A stretch of DNA of 64,000 nt from Bacteroidaceae bacterium (GCA_021768245.1 JAETNO010000019.1:54724-118723), one strand, 5' to 3'. Positions 15,381 to 25,156 are shown, numbered from the stretch's first letter. The notes: generated by a model not told the origin, from the sequence alone. Made by a program: numbers and translations.

Positions 15381-17030
15381 TTGGCTGATGATGCCCCCAA
15401 TGATACCTACAAAATCTATCCGGTATACAAGACGCCTGAAGATGACACCCCCAGACCAATCCGTGTGCCTCTTGGCATGAGGGATCATGCCATCATGAAA
15501 CGGGAAGGGTCAATCCGCTTCACAGTCACTAATCCTGAAAAAGAATCGAAGCTTCTGCTCTCTGACATCGGGATTCCCGCCCGAATCCCGATGGGAAGTG
15601 AACAGCCAATCTCATTCAATCTAAAAAATGAGGACTCCGACTATTACCACGGCGATATCACAATCTCTATAAAGAATCTGACGTCAGGCACTACATCGAC
15701 TTTGGAGTATGTCATGACCGAAGCCGGCCCGGATGAAAGTCTCCAACTAAGCCTCGACGCCGTCTTTGAATATGACATGGGCGAATATCAACTCGTCTTC
15801 ACCGACATCAGAGACAAGGAACTTGCGACTTCACAGACTTTCACAATCGCCGAGCCTGACCGCAGCGACATGACAGCTCTCGACGAGACCAATTTCCCTG
15901 ACCCGGAATTCAGACGCTGTCTGGAATGGTATGACAAAAATCGCGACGGCTATCTCTCAATCTCCGAAAAAAAGGAGATTACCGACATATATATCGAAGA
16001 GGGGTACGACATACATTCTTTGCAGGGCATAGAACTCCTTCCTGAAGTATCATATCTGTGCTGCCGCAACAACAATCTGTCATATCTCGATGTGAGCAAG
16101 CTGAACAAACTGTGGGAGCTTTCCGTCTATGGCAACAAAATCGAGACCATCATATTCGGCGATCATCCCCTGCTCGAAAACGTATCGGTAGAGGACAACC
16201 TCATTACCTCGCTGGCCCTGTGCAACATGCCAAAGCTCGAAAACGCATATTTCCAGAATAATAAAATCGAGACCTTGGAAGTGAGAGACTGTAATGCGCT
16301 TAAAATGCTTTATGGACGTGAAAACCGATTCAAATCCATAAACCTGACCAATCTCCCGCTCCTCGAATCCCTCACACTGACAGTAGGCGACATCGAATCA
16401 ATCGATCTATCGGCCATGCGGTCACTAAAAGTAGTGCGTTTAGACGAATTGAACCTCCGAAGCATAGACACATCCAACCAGCCCATGCTTGAAGAATTGA
16501 CCTTATCCTATAACAAGCTCCCGTCTATCGACCTTTCAAATAATCAATCGCTGATTTATTTCTCAATATATAACAACGAAGTCGGAGTCTATACAGACAA
16601 TGGCAAATTCGATATGACGGAACTTGAGAAATACGGATTTGACTACACCCGGTGCAACAGATACCAGACTCTCGGGATGGAAGGGAAAACGGTGAACTTC
16701 GGAGCGCCGTCTGACCCCAATCCACTTGAAAGAATCGAATATTGGTATCAGCACAATGGGCCGGCTGAGTTCGGGATACAGTGTCCGTTCTATTTAGTAA
16801 ATCTCGGTCCTAACCCGAATTCAGGGATTGACGATATACTCACTGACGACAATATTACGGTGAATTCCTCCAACGGATATATTGTCATAAACGGCACATC
16901 AGAGACTGCGACCGTCCATGACATCACAGGCCGTGAAATCTATAAAGGCCTTGATCGCAGAATCCCTGTCGCCACAGGAATCTATTTAGTCACGGTCGGA
17001 GGCAATACCCATAAAATATTGATAAAGTAA
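15381..17030 (+). CDS. C-terminal half of the C10 protease: LRR region and type IX sorting tail
   Basis: 549 aa from a TTG at 15381, but the same frame is open from 15183, directly after the TGA that ends the C10 protease gene, with no better start in between. It is therefore best read as the second half of one interrupted gene. It begins with beta-sandwich segments. Then comes an EF-hand-like motif (DKNRDGYLSISEKKEI) typical of Bacteroidales LRR proteins, followed by leucine-rich repeats (NNNLSYLDVSKLNKL; NKIETI; LPSIDLSNNQSL). It ends in a Por-type sorting domain (VHDITGREIYKG; VATGIYLVTVGG; THKILIK). No signal peptide precedes it, so on its own it could not be exported; the sorting tail only makes sense fused to the protease. 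Confidence 0.8.
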   Translation: MADDAPNDTYKIYPVYKTPEDDTPRPIRVPLGMRDHAIMKREGSIRFTVTNPEKESKLLLSDIGIPARIPMGSEQPISFNLKNEDSDYYHGDITISIKNLTSGTTSTLEYVMTEAGPDESLQLSLDAVFEYDMGEYQLVFTDIRDKELATSQTFTIAEPDRSDMTALDETNFPDPEFRRCLEWYDKNRDGYLSISEKKEITDIYIEEGYDIHSLQGIELLPEVSYLCCRNNNLSYLDVSKLNKLWELSVYGNKIETIIFGDHPLLENVSVEDNLITSLALCNMPKLENAYFQNNKIETLEVRDCNALKMLYGRENRFKSINLTNLPLLESLTLTVGDIESIDLSAMRSLKVVRLDELNLRSIDTSNQPMLEELTLSYNKLPSIDLSNNQSLIYFSIYNNEVGVYTDNGKFDMTELEKYGFDYTRCNRYQTLGMEGKTVNFGAPSDPNPLERIEYWYQHNGPAEFGIQCPFYLVNLGPNPNSGIDDILTDDNITVNSSNGYIVINGTSETATVHDITGREIYKGLDRRIPVATGIYLVTVGGNTHKILIK

Positions 17031-17063
17031 ACATAAGTCACACAAACTTTTTTATCCCCCGCT

Positions 17064-17107
17064 GATAGGCCGTTAAAGAATCTTCGCAATTTTTTTAACG
17101 GCCTATC
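17064..17107 (+). terminator. Terminator after the C10/LRR gene
   Basis: A perfect 14-bp inverted repeat (arms 17064-17077 and 17094-17107) lies 34 nt after the stop at 17030 and just before the rpsF promoter. Confidence 0.7.
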
Positions 17108-17117
17108 ATCTATATTC

Positions 17118-17148
17118 TTGGATTTTAAATAAAAAATCACTACCTTTG
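17118..17148 (+). promoter_or_regulatory. Consensus promoter of rpsF-rpsR-rplI
   Basis: TTG at 17118-17120, a 20-nt spacer and TACCTTTG at 17141-17148 give one of the best -33/-7 matches in the window. The leader to rpsF is about 75 nt, long enough for ribosomal-protein feedback, but I could not confirm an S6:S18 binding motif. Confidence 0.75.
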
Positions 17149-17229
17149 CAGCCGAAAAGCGCGGAAATACGAATAAAGCTTTGGTAATTACGCGCATAAA
17201 CAACTACCAATCAATAATCATTCTACAAA

Positions 17230-17598
17230 ATGAATCATTACGAAACCGTTTTCATTTTAACTCCCGTTTTATCTGACCAGCAGATGAAGGAAGCGGTAGA
17301 AAAATTCGAGAAGGTGCTCACCGACAACGGTGCATCAATCGTAAACGAAGAGATCTGGGGCCTTCGCAAGCTCGCTTATCCCATCCAGAAGAAATCTACC
17401 GGCTTCTACACCCTCGTAGAATTCGACGGCGACCCGACAATCGTCAAGAAAATCGAGACAGCTTTCCGTCGCGACGAACGCGTGCTCCGCTTCCTCGTTT
17501 TCCGCAACGACAAGTATGCAGCCGAATACGCCGAAAAGCGTCGCAGCAACCGCGCTAAACAATCAACTACAGTCACTGAAGAAGCAAAGGAGAATTAA
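17230..17598 (+). CDS. rpsF: 30S ribosomal protein S6
   Basis: 122 aa, usual length. Typical S6 opening MNHYETVFILTPVLSD and the core WGLRKLAYPIQKKSTGFY. It binds the 16S central domain as a heterodimer with S18, whose gene follows after 3 nt. The basic C-terminal tail (KRRSNRAKQ) is normal. It is the first gene of the rpsF-rpsR-rplI operon, driven by the consensus promoter at 17118-17148. Confidence 0.98.
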   Translation: MNHYETVFILTPVLSDQQMKEAVEKFEKVLTDNGASIVNEEIWGLRKLAYPIQKKSTGFYTLVEFDGDPTIVKKIETAFRRDERVLRFLVFRNDKYAAEYAEKRRSNRAKQSTTVTEEAKEN

Positions 17599-17601
17599 AC
17601 C

Positions 17602-17868
17602 ATGGCACAAGCATCTGAAATCCGCTACCTCACTCCCCTGTCGGTAGACGTAAAAAAGAAAAAATATTGCCGTTTCAAGAGAAGCGGTATCAAATACATC
17701 GACTATAAGGATCCCGAATTCCTCAAGAAGTTCCTCAACGAGCAGGGCAAAATCCTTCCACGCCGTATCACCGGAACTTCCCTCAAGTTCCAGCGTCGCG
17801 TAGCCCAGGCTGTTAAGCGTGCACGCCACCTTGCCCTTCTCCCCTACGTTACAGACTTGATGAAATAA
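17602..17868 (+). CDS. rpsR: 30S ribosomal protein S18
   Basis: 88 aa. The family core is clear: DYKDPEFLKKFL, then GKILPRRITGTSLKFQRRV and AVKRARHLALLPYV. It partners S6 on the 16S rRNA platform. The gene is the second in the S6-S18-L9 operon, 3 nt after rpsF and 21 nt before rplI. The N-terminal KKKKYCRF has a single cysteine, so no complete zinc motif is visible. Confidence 0.98.
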   Translation: MAQASEIRYLTPLSVDVKKKKYCRFKRSGIKYIDYKDPEFLKKFLNEQGKILPRRITGTSLKFQRRVAQAVKRARHLALLPYVTDLMK

Positions 17869-17889
17869 CTTTAAAAGCTATCAGGAATT

Positions 17890-18330
17890 ATGAAAATCAT
17901 CCTTAAAGAAGACATCGCCAACCTTGGCTACAAAGACGACGTAGTCGAAGTCAAGAACGGATATGGTCGCAACTACCTTATCCCCACCGGCAAAGCTGTG
18001 ATTGCAACCGAATCAGCTCTTAAAGTTCTCGCTGAAGACCAGCGTCAGCGCGCCCACAAGCTCGCCCGCATCAAGGCTGAGGCAGAAGCTGCTGCAGCCG
18101 CCCTCGAAGGCGTTAAGCTCACTATTGGCGCCAAGACCTCGTCGACCGGCACCATCTTCGGTTCTGTCAACGCAATCCAGATTGCAGAAGCTCTCGAAAA
18201 ACTCGGCCACAACGTTGACCGCAAGCTCATCTCTCTTGAGCCTGTCAAAGAAGTCGGCAACTACACCGCTACTATCCGCCTCCATCGCGAAGTGGCTGTA
18301 GAAATACCTTTCGAAGTAGTTTCCGAATAA
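17890..18330 (+). CDS. rplI: 50S ribosomal protein L9
   Basis: 146 aa, usual length. The N-terminal domain carries the L9 signature (MKIILKEDIANLGYKDDVVEVKNGYGRNYLIP, residues 1-32), followed by the long central helix (about 45-75, Ala/Glu rich) and the C-terminal domain (GSVNAIQIAEAL). It binds 23S rRNA near the L1 stalk. It is the last gene of the operon and is followed by a strong terminator. Confidence 0.98.
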   Translation: MKIILKEDIANLGYKDDVVEVKNGYGRNYLIPTGKAVIATESALKVLAEDQRQRAHKLARIKAEAEAAAAALEGVKLTIGAKTSSTGTIFGSVNAIQIAEALEKLGHNVDRKLISLEPVKEVGNYTATIRLHREVAVEIPFEVVSE

Positions 18331-18365
18331 TCAGCGATTCCTATTTTACCAATCAGGATAAAATG

Positions 18366-18400
18366 GCAGGCGACCCTATACCGGGCCGCCTGCTTTATTT
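18366..18400 (+). terminator. Rho-independent terminator of rpsF-rpsR-rplI
   Basis: GCAGGCG (18366-18372) pairs with CGCCTGC (18387-18393), followed by TTTATTT, 36 nt after the rplI stop. Confidence 0.8.
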
Positions 18401-18568
18401 AAAACACCATTTTTACCCACCGGTCAATCAGGCTCTCTACACCATGGTCTGTCCATAAGACAGCTATTTTCCCCTCAACAAAATTTAACAAACGCTCCTC
18501 TCCCGCCCGTTTATCGGCGAAACTGCCCCATAGGTAGAAAAGCGACGTCTCACCTTTAAACTTTTAAG

Positions 18569-18576
18569 TATCTTTG
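18569..18576 (+). promoter_or_regulatory. -7 box for the outer-membrane barrel gene at 18642
   Basis: TATCTTTG matches TAnnTTTG, 65 nt upstream of the ATG. No good TTG at -33. Confidence 0.5.
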
Positions 18577-18641
18577 CGGTCAGAATTGAGTAAGAATACA
18601 AAACAGAAACCACCAATCCGAACTCAACGAAAAAATCAGCA

Positions 18642-21446
18642 ATGACACGTTTCAACCGTCTGACAATCCTGCTTATTATTTTCCTTGCCCTCACATCTTC
18701 ATGGGCAATATCCGCTGCCAACATCACAGGCCTCGTCAAAGACCTCGACTCCAAGGAACCACTCCTTGAAGCATCCGTCAGAATACTTGCGTCAAAAGAC
18801 AGCTCCCTGGTCGCAGGAACCACAACAGATATCGACGGCAAATTCTCGATAAAAGGAATCAAAGCCGGTAAATATATCCTATCAATAGGCTACATCGGAT
18901 ATGCCGATCTTGAAAAACCAATCTCTGTGACCTCTTCAAATCTCCGCCTCGGCACCCTGTATCTCAAGGAATCATCCCAACTTCTCGGCGAAGTCACGGT
19001 AGTAGCAGTCAAGACCCCTATCAAGGTAATGGAGGACACCGTGGAATATAATGCCGACTCCTACCATACTCAGCCAAACGCTGTGGTCGAGGACCTCCTC
19101 AAACGTCTGCCGGGAGTGGAAGTGGAGACAGACGGTTCTATAACGGCCAATGGCAAGACCGTCAGCAAAATCCTCATCGACGGCAAGGAGTTTTTCAGCG
19201 ACGACCCCAAGGTTGCTTCCAAGAATCTTCCCGCCAATATGGTCGACAAACTTCAGGTGGTAGACCGTAAGAGCGACATGGCCCGTCTGACGGGAATAGA
19301 CGACGGTGAGGACGAGACCGTCATAAATCTCACATTCAAAAAAGACATGAACCAAGGATGGTTCGGCACAGGCGAAGCCGGTTATGGAACCGACGACCGC
19401 TACATGGGCTCTTTCAACGTTAACCGCTTCTGGAACGGAAATCAAATCACTTTCCTCGGAAATTTCAATAACACCAACAATCTTGGTTTCACCGACAGCA
19501 ACGGCAACCGTTTCCGCCGCTTCGGAGGCAACAACGGCATCACGACCTCACGCTCACTCGGTTTGAACTTCAACATAGGCAAGGAAGAAATCATACGCGT
19601 GGGTGGCGACATTCTCTGGAGCAATACCGACAGCAAATCCTCGACCAGACAGGACCGCGAATATCTATTCGAGGACCACTCCACATATTCAAAAATCAAC
19701 AAGGCGACACGCGACCGTGGCAATAACTTCCGTGGTGACTTCCGTGTGCTCTGGAAACCCGACTCATTCAACACCCTCGAGTTCCGCCCGAACTTCTCCC
19801 TCAACTTCAACAAATCGACCGACAGGGAATTGACATCATATTTCAACTCGGATATGAACAAGGTCAGTGACAATACTGCCTTCGGAAATTCCAAGGGAGA
19901 TTCCTACGAAGCAGGCGGACGCCTCATATATTCCCATAATTTCCGTCAGCATCGCGGTCGTTCATTCTCAATTTCCGGTCAATACCGTTTCTCGAACGTG
20001 ATTGAAAAGGGTACCTCTCTCTCCGATTTCGTCCGCTATATCACCGAGGAAGACCCCGACAATACCGAAGACACCTCCGAACTCCTCAACCAATATACCG
20101 ACAACCATACGTGGAGCAATCAGGTGATGGGACAGTTCACATGGACCGAACCGCTCGGCAACTCCGCCAACGGGCATTTCCTTACTTTCAGCTACCGCAT
20201 GAACTACCGTTGGAACAATGCCGACAAGCTCGTCTACAACATCCCTGACGACTATGAACTCGACATCATGCCGCCGCTCGGCGTCGAGCCTGACCCGGAT
20301 TACTCCAACCGCTACCGCAACAACTACTTCAACCAGAACATACGCTTCGGCTATAAAAAAGTATCGAATAAAGCCACCCTTGACGTAGGTCTCTCACTTG
20401 TGCCGCAAATGTCGAAATCAATCTATCTCGACAACGCTGACAAGAATATCAGCCGATGGGTATGGAACTTCTCTCCCTTCCTCCGCTACCGCTATAAGTT
20501 CAGCAAGCGCAGCTCCCTCCAGTTAAACTATCAGGGACGCTCTTCGCAGCCGTCCATGTCACAGCTACAGCCTGTGCTCGACATATCCAACCCGACCAAT
20601 AAAGTGCAGGGTAACCCGAACCTCGACCCGTCGTTCAGCCACAACATAAACATACGTTTCCAGGACTTCAACATGGATTCACAGCGAAGCCTCATGCTCA
20701 TGGGTAATTTCCAGCTGACACAGAATTCCATCATCTCGCGCACCACTTTCGACGAGTACGGCTCGCGACTGACAGAATATCTCAACGTCAACGGCGTATG
20801 GAACGGACGCGTAATGAACATGTTCTCAATGCCGCTCCGCAATAAGAAGTGGTCAATCTCCAACCATGTCTTCGTCAACGCCCAGCGTAATGTAGGTTTC
20901 AACAACAACCGACGTAACACCTCACTGTCATTCAACATCAACGAAAGCCCCGGCATCACATACCGCCCAGACAACTTCGAGATTGAATTGCGTCCGCGCT
21001 ACTCGCTTCAGACCACACATAACAGTCTGCAGTCAAGCAACGACCAGACCGTCCACCGCTACGGTGGCTTCCTGAATGCGACCTATTATACTCCATGGGG
21101 GCTCACAATACAGACTGACGTGAACTACTCGGCAACATCAGGCTATGCCACCGGTTATAATACGCGCACTTGGATGTGGAACGCCACAATTTCCCAGCAG
21201 TTCCTTCGCAGCAAGGCCCTGACTCTCGCAGTGAAAGTCTACGACCTTCTCAACCAGCAGAACAACATCCGCCGTACAATCACTGCCAACTATATCGACG
21301 ATATCGAATATGACTCACTCACGCGCTACTTCATGGTGACCCTCTCCTACCGCTTCAACACCTTCGGAAAAGGCAACGAACCAAGTGGCGGTGGCGACTT
21401 CATGCGCCGTGGGCATGGAGGCCCTGGCGGAGGTTCCGGTCGTTGA
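18642..21446 (+). CDS. Outer-membrane beta-barrel protein, TonB-receptor family (OMP_b-brl_3 type)
   Basis: 934 aa. A signal peptide is followed by a carboxypeptidase-regulatory-like domain at about 28-110 (ITGLVKDLDSKEPLLEASV). A plug-like region follows (VVEDLLKRLPGVEVETDG; ILIDGKEFFSDDPKVA), and then a long outer-membrane barrel rich in Asn and aromatic residues. The C-terminus is an unusual Gly/Arg-rich tail (last 20 residues, with GGGDFMRRGHGG). This organisation is typical of the Bacteroidota outer-membrane barrel family PF14905, related to TonB receptors but generally without a SusD partner, of unknown substrate. It is monocistronic, with its own -7 box and a convergent terminator after it. 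Confidence 0.85.
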   Translation: MTRFNRLTILLIIFLALTSSWAISAANITGLVKDLDSKEPLLEASVRILASKDSSLVAGTTTDIDGKFSIKGIKAGKYILSIGYIGYADLEKPISVTSSNLRLGTLYLKESSQLLGEVTVVAVKTPIKVMEDTVEYNADSYHTQPNAVVEDLLKRLPGVEVETDGSITANGKTVSKILIDGKEFFSDDPKVASKNLPANMVDKLQVVDRKSDMARLTGIDDGEDETVINLTFKKDMNQGWFGTGEAGYGTDDRYMGSFNVNRFWNGNQITFLGNFNNTNNLGFTDSNGNRFRRFGGNNGITTSRSLGLNFNIGKEEIIRVGGDILWSNTDSKSSTRQDREYLFEDHSTYSKINKATRDRGNNFRGDFRVLWKPDSFNTLEFRPNFSLNFNKSTDRELTSYFNSDMNKVSDNTAFGNSKGDSYEAGGRLIYSHNFRQHRGRSFSISGQYRFSNVIEKGTSLSDFVRYITEEDPDNTEDTSELLNQYTDNHTWSNQVMGQFTWTEPLGNSANGHFLTFSYRMNYRWNNADKLVYNIPDDYELDIMPPLGVEPDPDYSNRYRNNYFNQNIRFGYKKVSNKATLDVGLSLVPQMSKSIYLDNADKNISRWVWNFSPFLRYRYKFSKRSSLQLNYQGRSSQPSMSQLQPVLDISNPTNKVQGNPNLDPSFSHNINIRFQDFNMDSQRSLMLMGNFQLTQNSIISRTTFDEYGSRLTEYLNVNGVWNGRVMNMFSMPLRNKKWSISNHVFVNAQRNVGFNNNRRNTSLSFNINESPGITYRPDNFEIELRPRYSLQTTHNSLQSSNDQTVHRYGGFLNATYYTPWGLTIQTDVNYSATSGYATGYNTRTWMWNATISQQFLRSKALTLAVKVYDLLNQQNNIRRTITANYIDDIEYDSLTRYFMVTLSYRFNTFGKGNEPSGGGDFMRRGHGGPGGGSGR

Positions 21447-21475
21447 CCACGCCGATAACAGCAGTCTGACACCTA

Positions 21476-21517
21476 ATCAAAAAAACGGATTCCCGTACAA
21501 GGAATCCGTTTTTTGAT
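21476..21517. terminator. Bidirectional terminator between convergent genes
   Basis: A near-perfect hairpin: AACGGATTCC and GGAATCCGTT arms flanked by A-runs on the left and T-runs on the right. It serves the barrel gene (plus) and the SIMPL gene (minus). Confidence 0.85.
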
Positions 21518-21549
21518 GTTTTACAGGAAGTGAAACTGTTCCCGGAATA

Positions 21550-22245
21550 TCAATCCTCGAGATAGTAGATAATTGTCGAAACGACGCGCACTTTCTTGAT
21601 GAACGGGGTTGATGAGTCGCTGTCCTCGATTGAGAACTGTCCCTGCGAAGCGGTCTTGATTTTTCCGACACGGCTCTCTGAGTCGGCGGCAAACTGGTCG
21701 GCGGCAGCACGCGCGTTTTTCGTCGCCTCCGCTATCATTTCAGGTTTGATTTTGTTGAGACCGGTAAACTGATAGTTTATATATGAATTAGAGAAGGCGA
21801 TTCCTTCCTTCAGCAATTCGCTCTGACGGTTAAGCAGCTCGCGCACCTTGTCGACCTTCTTGGTAGTAACCGTCACGGTGCAGTTGATTGAATAGTTGTA
21901 GCTGAACGAATCTGAACGATAACGGTTGGAGGTAGCGTCGTAGCTGTCAGGCGGGTTGACGGATATCTCATCCGGGCTTATGCCGTTTGAAGTTAGGAAT
22001 TTCACAATTGTGGCATTGTTGGCGCTTACCTGGTCATAGAGCGTAGGCAGACTGTTGCCCGCAAGTGAATAGGAAATAGGCCATGTCACAAGGTCGGCAG
22101 GGACTTCGCGCTCGGCAAGTCCGCGCACAGTCACCTCGCGGTCACGGAAAGCTATGTTGTCAATTCCGGCTTTCAGACAGAAACCGAGAATCACAATACC
22201 GACCGCCACTATAAGAGCGGAAATAATTGATGAGTTTGATTTCAT
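21550..22245 (-). CDS. SIMPL-domain (DUF541) protein
   Basis: 231 aa. A single N-terminal transmembrane segment (SALIVAVGIVILGFCLKAG) anchors it, with the remainder predicted periplasmic. Residues about 38-230 match the SIMPL domain: VTVRGLAEREVPADLVTWP near the start, NATIVKFLTSNGISPDEI in the middle, and the helix AEATKNARAAADQFAAD towards the end. SIMPL/DUF541 proteins form oligomeric periplasmic assemblies (BP26 and YggE are relatives) and have been linked to stress tolerance; the precise role is unresolved. The gene is monocistronic, convergent with the barrel gene and divergent from mutS, with a TAATTTTG promoter box 59 nt upstream. Confidence 0.9.
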   Translation of the reverse strand: MKSNSSIISALIVAVGIVILGFCLKAGIDNIAFRDREVTVRGLAEREVPADLVTWPISYSLAGNSLPTLYDQVSANNATIVKFLTSNGISPDEISVNPPDSYDATSNRYRSDSFSYNYSINCTVTVTTKKVDKVRELLNRQSELLKEGIAFSNSYINYQFTGLNKIKPEMIAEATKNARAAADQFAADSESRVGKIKTASQGQFSIEDSDSSTPFIKKVRVVSTIIYYLED

Positions 22246-22303
22246 AATAGTTGAATTATGTTGATTATAGTTGGTCGTGTAAAGATTAGTCTAAGTTCAA
22301 AGG

Positions 22304-22311
22304 CAAAATTA
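22304..22311 (-). promoter_or_regulatory. -7 box for the SIMPL gene
   Basis: The minus strand reads TAATTTTG; a TTG lies 22 nt further upstream. Divergent from the mutS promoter. Confidence 0.5.
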
Positions 22312-22420
22312 GCATTATTTGTTCAATAAACCTCAATAAATCATCGTGATTATCGCCATATACCTATGTCAGCCCCGAAAAAGCTATCACCACGACTTTC
22401 CGCAATTGTCAGAAAAGTTG

Positions 22421-22428
22421 TAAATTTG
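22421..22428 (+). promoter_or_regulatory. -7 box for mutS
   Basis: TAAATTTG, 75 nt upstream of the mutS ATG. Confidence 0.5.
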
Positions 22429-22503
22429 TAGTGAATTTTGAGGCTGTAAAGAAATCCTGTCATTTTTTCAACGGCCTTTCAACCGCTGACCCTATAAACA
22501 GAA

Positions 22504-25122
22504 ATGGCAAAAAAGATAGTTGAGACCCCCTTGATGAAACAATATATGGCTATGAAGGAAAAACATCCCGACGCCATATTGCTCTTCCGTGTAGGCGACT
22601 TTTACGAGACTTTTTCCGACGATGCTCTCGCAGCTTCGGAAATCCTTGGCATAACGCTTACACGCCGCGCCAACGGGTCAGCCCAGTTTGTTGAGCTTGC
22701 AGGATTCCCCCACCATGCGCTCGACACCTATCTTCCGAAGCTCGTACGCGCAGGCAAACGCGTAGCCATCTGCGAACAGCTTGAAGACCCCAAGACTACT
22801 AAAAAGCTTGTCAAGAGAGGCATCACCGAGCTTGTCACTCCCGGAGTGTCGATAAGCGACACACTGCTAAACCACCGCGAGAATAACTTCCTTGCCGCAC
22901 TCCAATTCGGCAAACAGACTGTAGGAGCCGCTTTTCTCGACATATCTACCGGTGAGTTCCTCGTGGCTGAAGGCGCAATAGACTACATAGAGAAACTCCT
23001 TGCGAATTTCGCGCCAAAAGAGGTGCTCGTGGAACGCGGAAAGAAAAAACTCCTCGAAGAAAGCTTCCCGGAACACTACCTCGCCTTCGAACTTGACGAC
23101 TGGATTTTCACCGATGATGCCGCCATGGACCGGCTTCTGAAACAGTTTGCCACCAATTCCCTCAAGGGGTTCGGTATCCATGCCATGCACTCGGCCATAA
23201 TCGCAGCCGGAGCCATACTCCACTATCTCGATATCACACAGCATACCCATATATCGCATATCACATCGATTGCACGCGTCGAAGAGGACAATTCCGTAAG
23301 GCTCGACCGTTTTACCATCCGCAATCTTGAGCTCGTGCAGTCGATGAGTGATGACGGAAAAAGCCTTCTCGACGTCATAGACCGCACAGTCAGTCCAATG
23401 GGTGCCCGACTGTTGCGCCGATGGCTGCTTTTCCCTCTTAAAGACGCCCGCGAAATCAACCGCCGCCTTGACATCGTGGAATATTTCTTCCGTCAACCCG
23501 CCGAGCGTGAGTCCCTAAAAGATGCCCTCGGCCAAATTGGCGACCTCGAACGCCTAACCGCAAAAGTGTCTGCCGGGAGAGTCAATCCCCGCGAGCTCAG
23601 GCAGCTCCGCCACGCCCTTGAGATGATAGCCCCAATAAAAGAGATATGCACAAACGCGGGCGAAAACGCACTCCACAGCATAGGCGAGCAGCTTAATCCC
23701 TGTGCCACCATAGCTGCGGAAATCGAACGCACGATAATCCCCGACCCACCCACGGCACTCAACCGTGGACCCGTTATCCGCGAAGGGGTCGATGCCGAAC
23801 TCGACGAACTTCGCGATATCGCATACCGGGGCAAGGACTATCTCATGCAGCTCCAGCAGCGCGAAAGCGCCCTCACGGGTATTCCGTCACTTAAAGTCGC
23901 CTACAACAATGTGTTCGGTTATTATATCGAGGTCACCAACACCCACCGCGACAAGGTGCCTGCGGAATGGATACGCAAACAGACACTTGTCAACGCCGAG
24001 CGCTATATCACTCAGGAGCTGAAAGACTACGAGGAGAAGATACTTGGCGCACAGGACAAAATAGCCATTATAGAGCAACGCATCTATTCTGCACTCGTGC
24101 AGGATTTATGCCACTATATTCCGGCCATATTGCTCGACGCCCAGCTGATAGCACGCCTCGACGTCTTCGGTTCTTTCACGCGCATAGCCCTCGAAAACCA
24201 CTATAACCGTCCGGTTGTCGACGATTCATTGGAACTTTCAATCGTCGAAGGACGCCACCCTGTCATAGAAAAAGAACTACCTCCGGGCGAACCATATATC
24301 ACCAACTCCGTAAAACTTTCAAACAACGGGACTCAAGTGATGATGATTACGGGTCCCAACATGTCGGGTAAATCAGCCCTGCTGCGCCAGACGGCACTCA
24401 ATGTGCTTCTCGCCCAGATAGGGAGCTTCGTGGCAGCCGACAGCGCCCATATAGGCATTGTCGACAAGATTTTCACGCGCGTGGGGGCAAGCGACAACAT
24501 CTCGCTCGGCGAATCGACATTCATGGTCGAGATGAACGAGGCCGCATCGATACTCAACAACATGAGCAAACGCTCGCTGATTCTTTTCGACGAGCTCGGT
24601 CGCGGGACATCGACCTACGACGGTATCTCAATCGCATGGGCCATCGTAGAACATATCCACGAATATGGCGACATCCATCCAAAGACACTCTTCGCCACCC
24701 ACTATCATGAACTAAACGAGATGGAGAAGAGCTTCAGCCGTGTAGTCAACTTTAATGTCTCGGTCAAGGATATTGACGGCAAGGTGGTCTTCCTACGCAA
24801 ACTTGCCAGAGGCGGAAGCGAACACAGTTTCGGTATACATGTGGCGAAACTTGCTGGCATGCCACAGTCCATCGTGCGCAGGGCCGACGAGGTGTTGAAA
24901 CATCTTGAAAAGGCCAATCGGGAGAATGACGAGTGTGTGGCGCGCAATCTTTCCTCTGCCGCAGATACCGCCGAGGGGGTGCAGCTCTCCTTCTTCCAGC
25001 TCGACGACCCGGTGCTCGCACAGCTCCGCGACGAAATCCTCGACCTTGATATCAACAACCTGACCCCGATGGCCGCACTCAACAAACTCCACGATATCAA
25101 ATCAATCCTCACGGGAAAATAA
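22504..25122 (+). CDS. mutS: DNA mismatch repair protein MutS
   Basis: 872 aa, normal MutS length. The N-terminal mismatch-reading motif (VGDFYETFSDDA, with the Phe-x-Glu pair that probes the mismatch) is present at about residues 31-42. Connector, lever and clamp domains follow. The ABC-type ATPase has Walker A GPNMSGKS at about residue 616, a signature-like STFMVEMNEAA, Walker B LILFDELGRGTST and the H-loop FATHYHEL. MutS recognises base mismatches and small loops and recruits MutL. The C-terminal stretch after about 800 (AADTAEGVQLSFFQ) is the usual tetramerisation tail. The gene ends 70 nt before alaS, which has its own promoter. Confidence 0.98.
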   Translation: MAKKIVETPLMKQYMAMKEKHPDAILLFRVGDFYETFSDDALAASEILGITLTRRANGSAQFVELAGFPHHALDTYLPKLVRAGKRVAICEQLEDPKTTKKLVKRGITELVTPGVSISDTLLNHRENNFLAALQFGKQTVGAAFLDISTGEFLVAEGAIDYIEKLLANFAPKEVLVERGKKKLLEESFPEHYLAFELDDWIFTDDAAMDRLLKQFATNSLKGFGIHAMHSAIIAAGAILHYLDITQHTHISHITSIARVEEDNSVRLDRFTIRNLELVQSMSDDGKSLLDVIDRTVSPMGARLLRRWLLFPLKDAREINRRLDIVEYFFRQPAERESLKDALGQIGDLERLTAKVSAGRVNPRELRQLRHALEMIAPIKEICTNAGENALHSIGEQLNPCATIAAEIERTIIPDPPTALNRGPVIREGVDAELDELRDIAYRGKDYLMQLQQRESALTGIPSLKVAYNNVFGYYIEVTNTHRDKVPAEWIRKQTLVNAERYITQELKDYEEKILGAQDKIAIIEQRIYSALVQDLCHYIPAILLDAQLIARLDVFGSFTRIALENHYNRPVVDDSLELSIVEGRHPVIEKELPPGEPYITNSVKLSNNGTQVMMITGPNMSGKSALLRQTALNVLLAQIGSFVAADSAHIGIVDKIFTRVGASDNISLGESTFMVEMNEAASILNNMSKRSLILFDELGRGTSTYDGISIAWAIVEHIHEYGDIHPKTLFATHYHELNEMEKSFSRVVNFNVSVKDIDGKVVFLRKLARGGSEHSFGIHVAKLAGMPQSIVRRADEVLKHLEKANRENDECVARNLSSAADTAEGVQLSFFQLDDPVLAQLRDEILDLDINNLTPMAALNKLHDIKSILTGK

Positions 25123-25156
25123 CGCGCGGTTGTGCAGCCGTCTCGCCAATTCTCCG

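Noticed and set aside
17149..17229. S6:S18-binding leader motif before rpsF
   Set aside because: Short complementary segments (GGTA/TACC) are present but the conserved motif could not be convincingly assembled by eye; a covariance-model search (Rfam) would decide.
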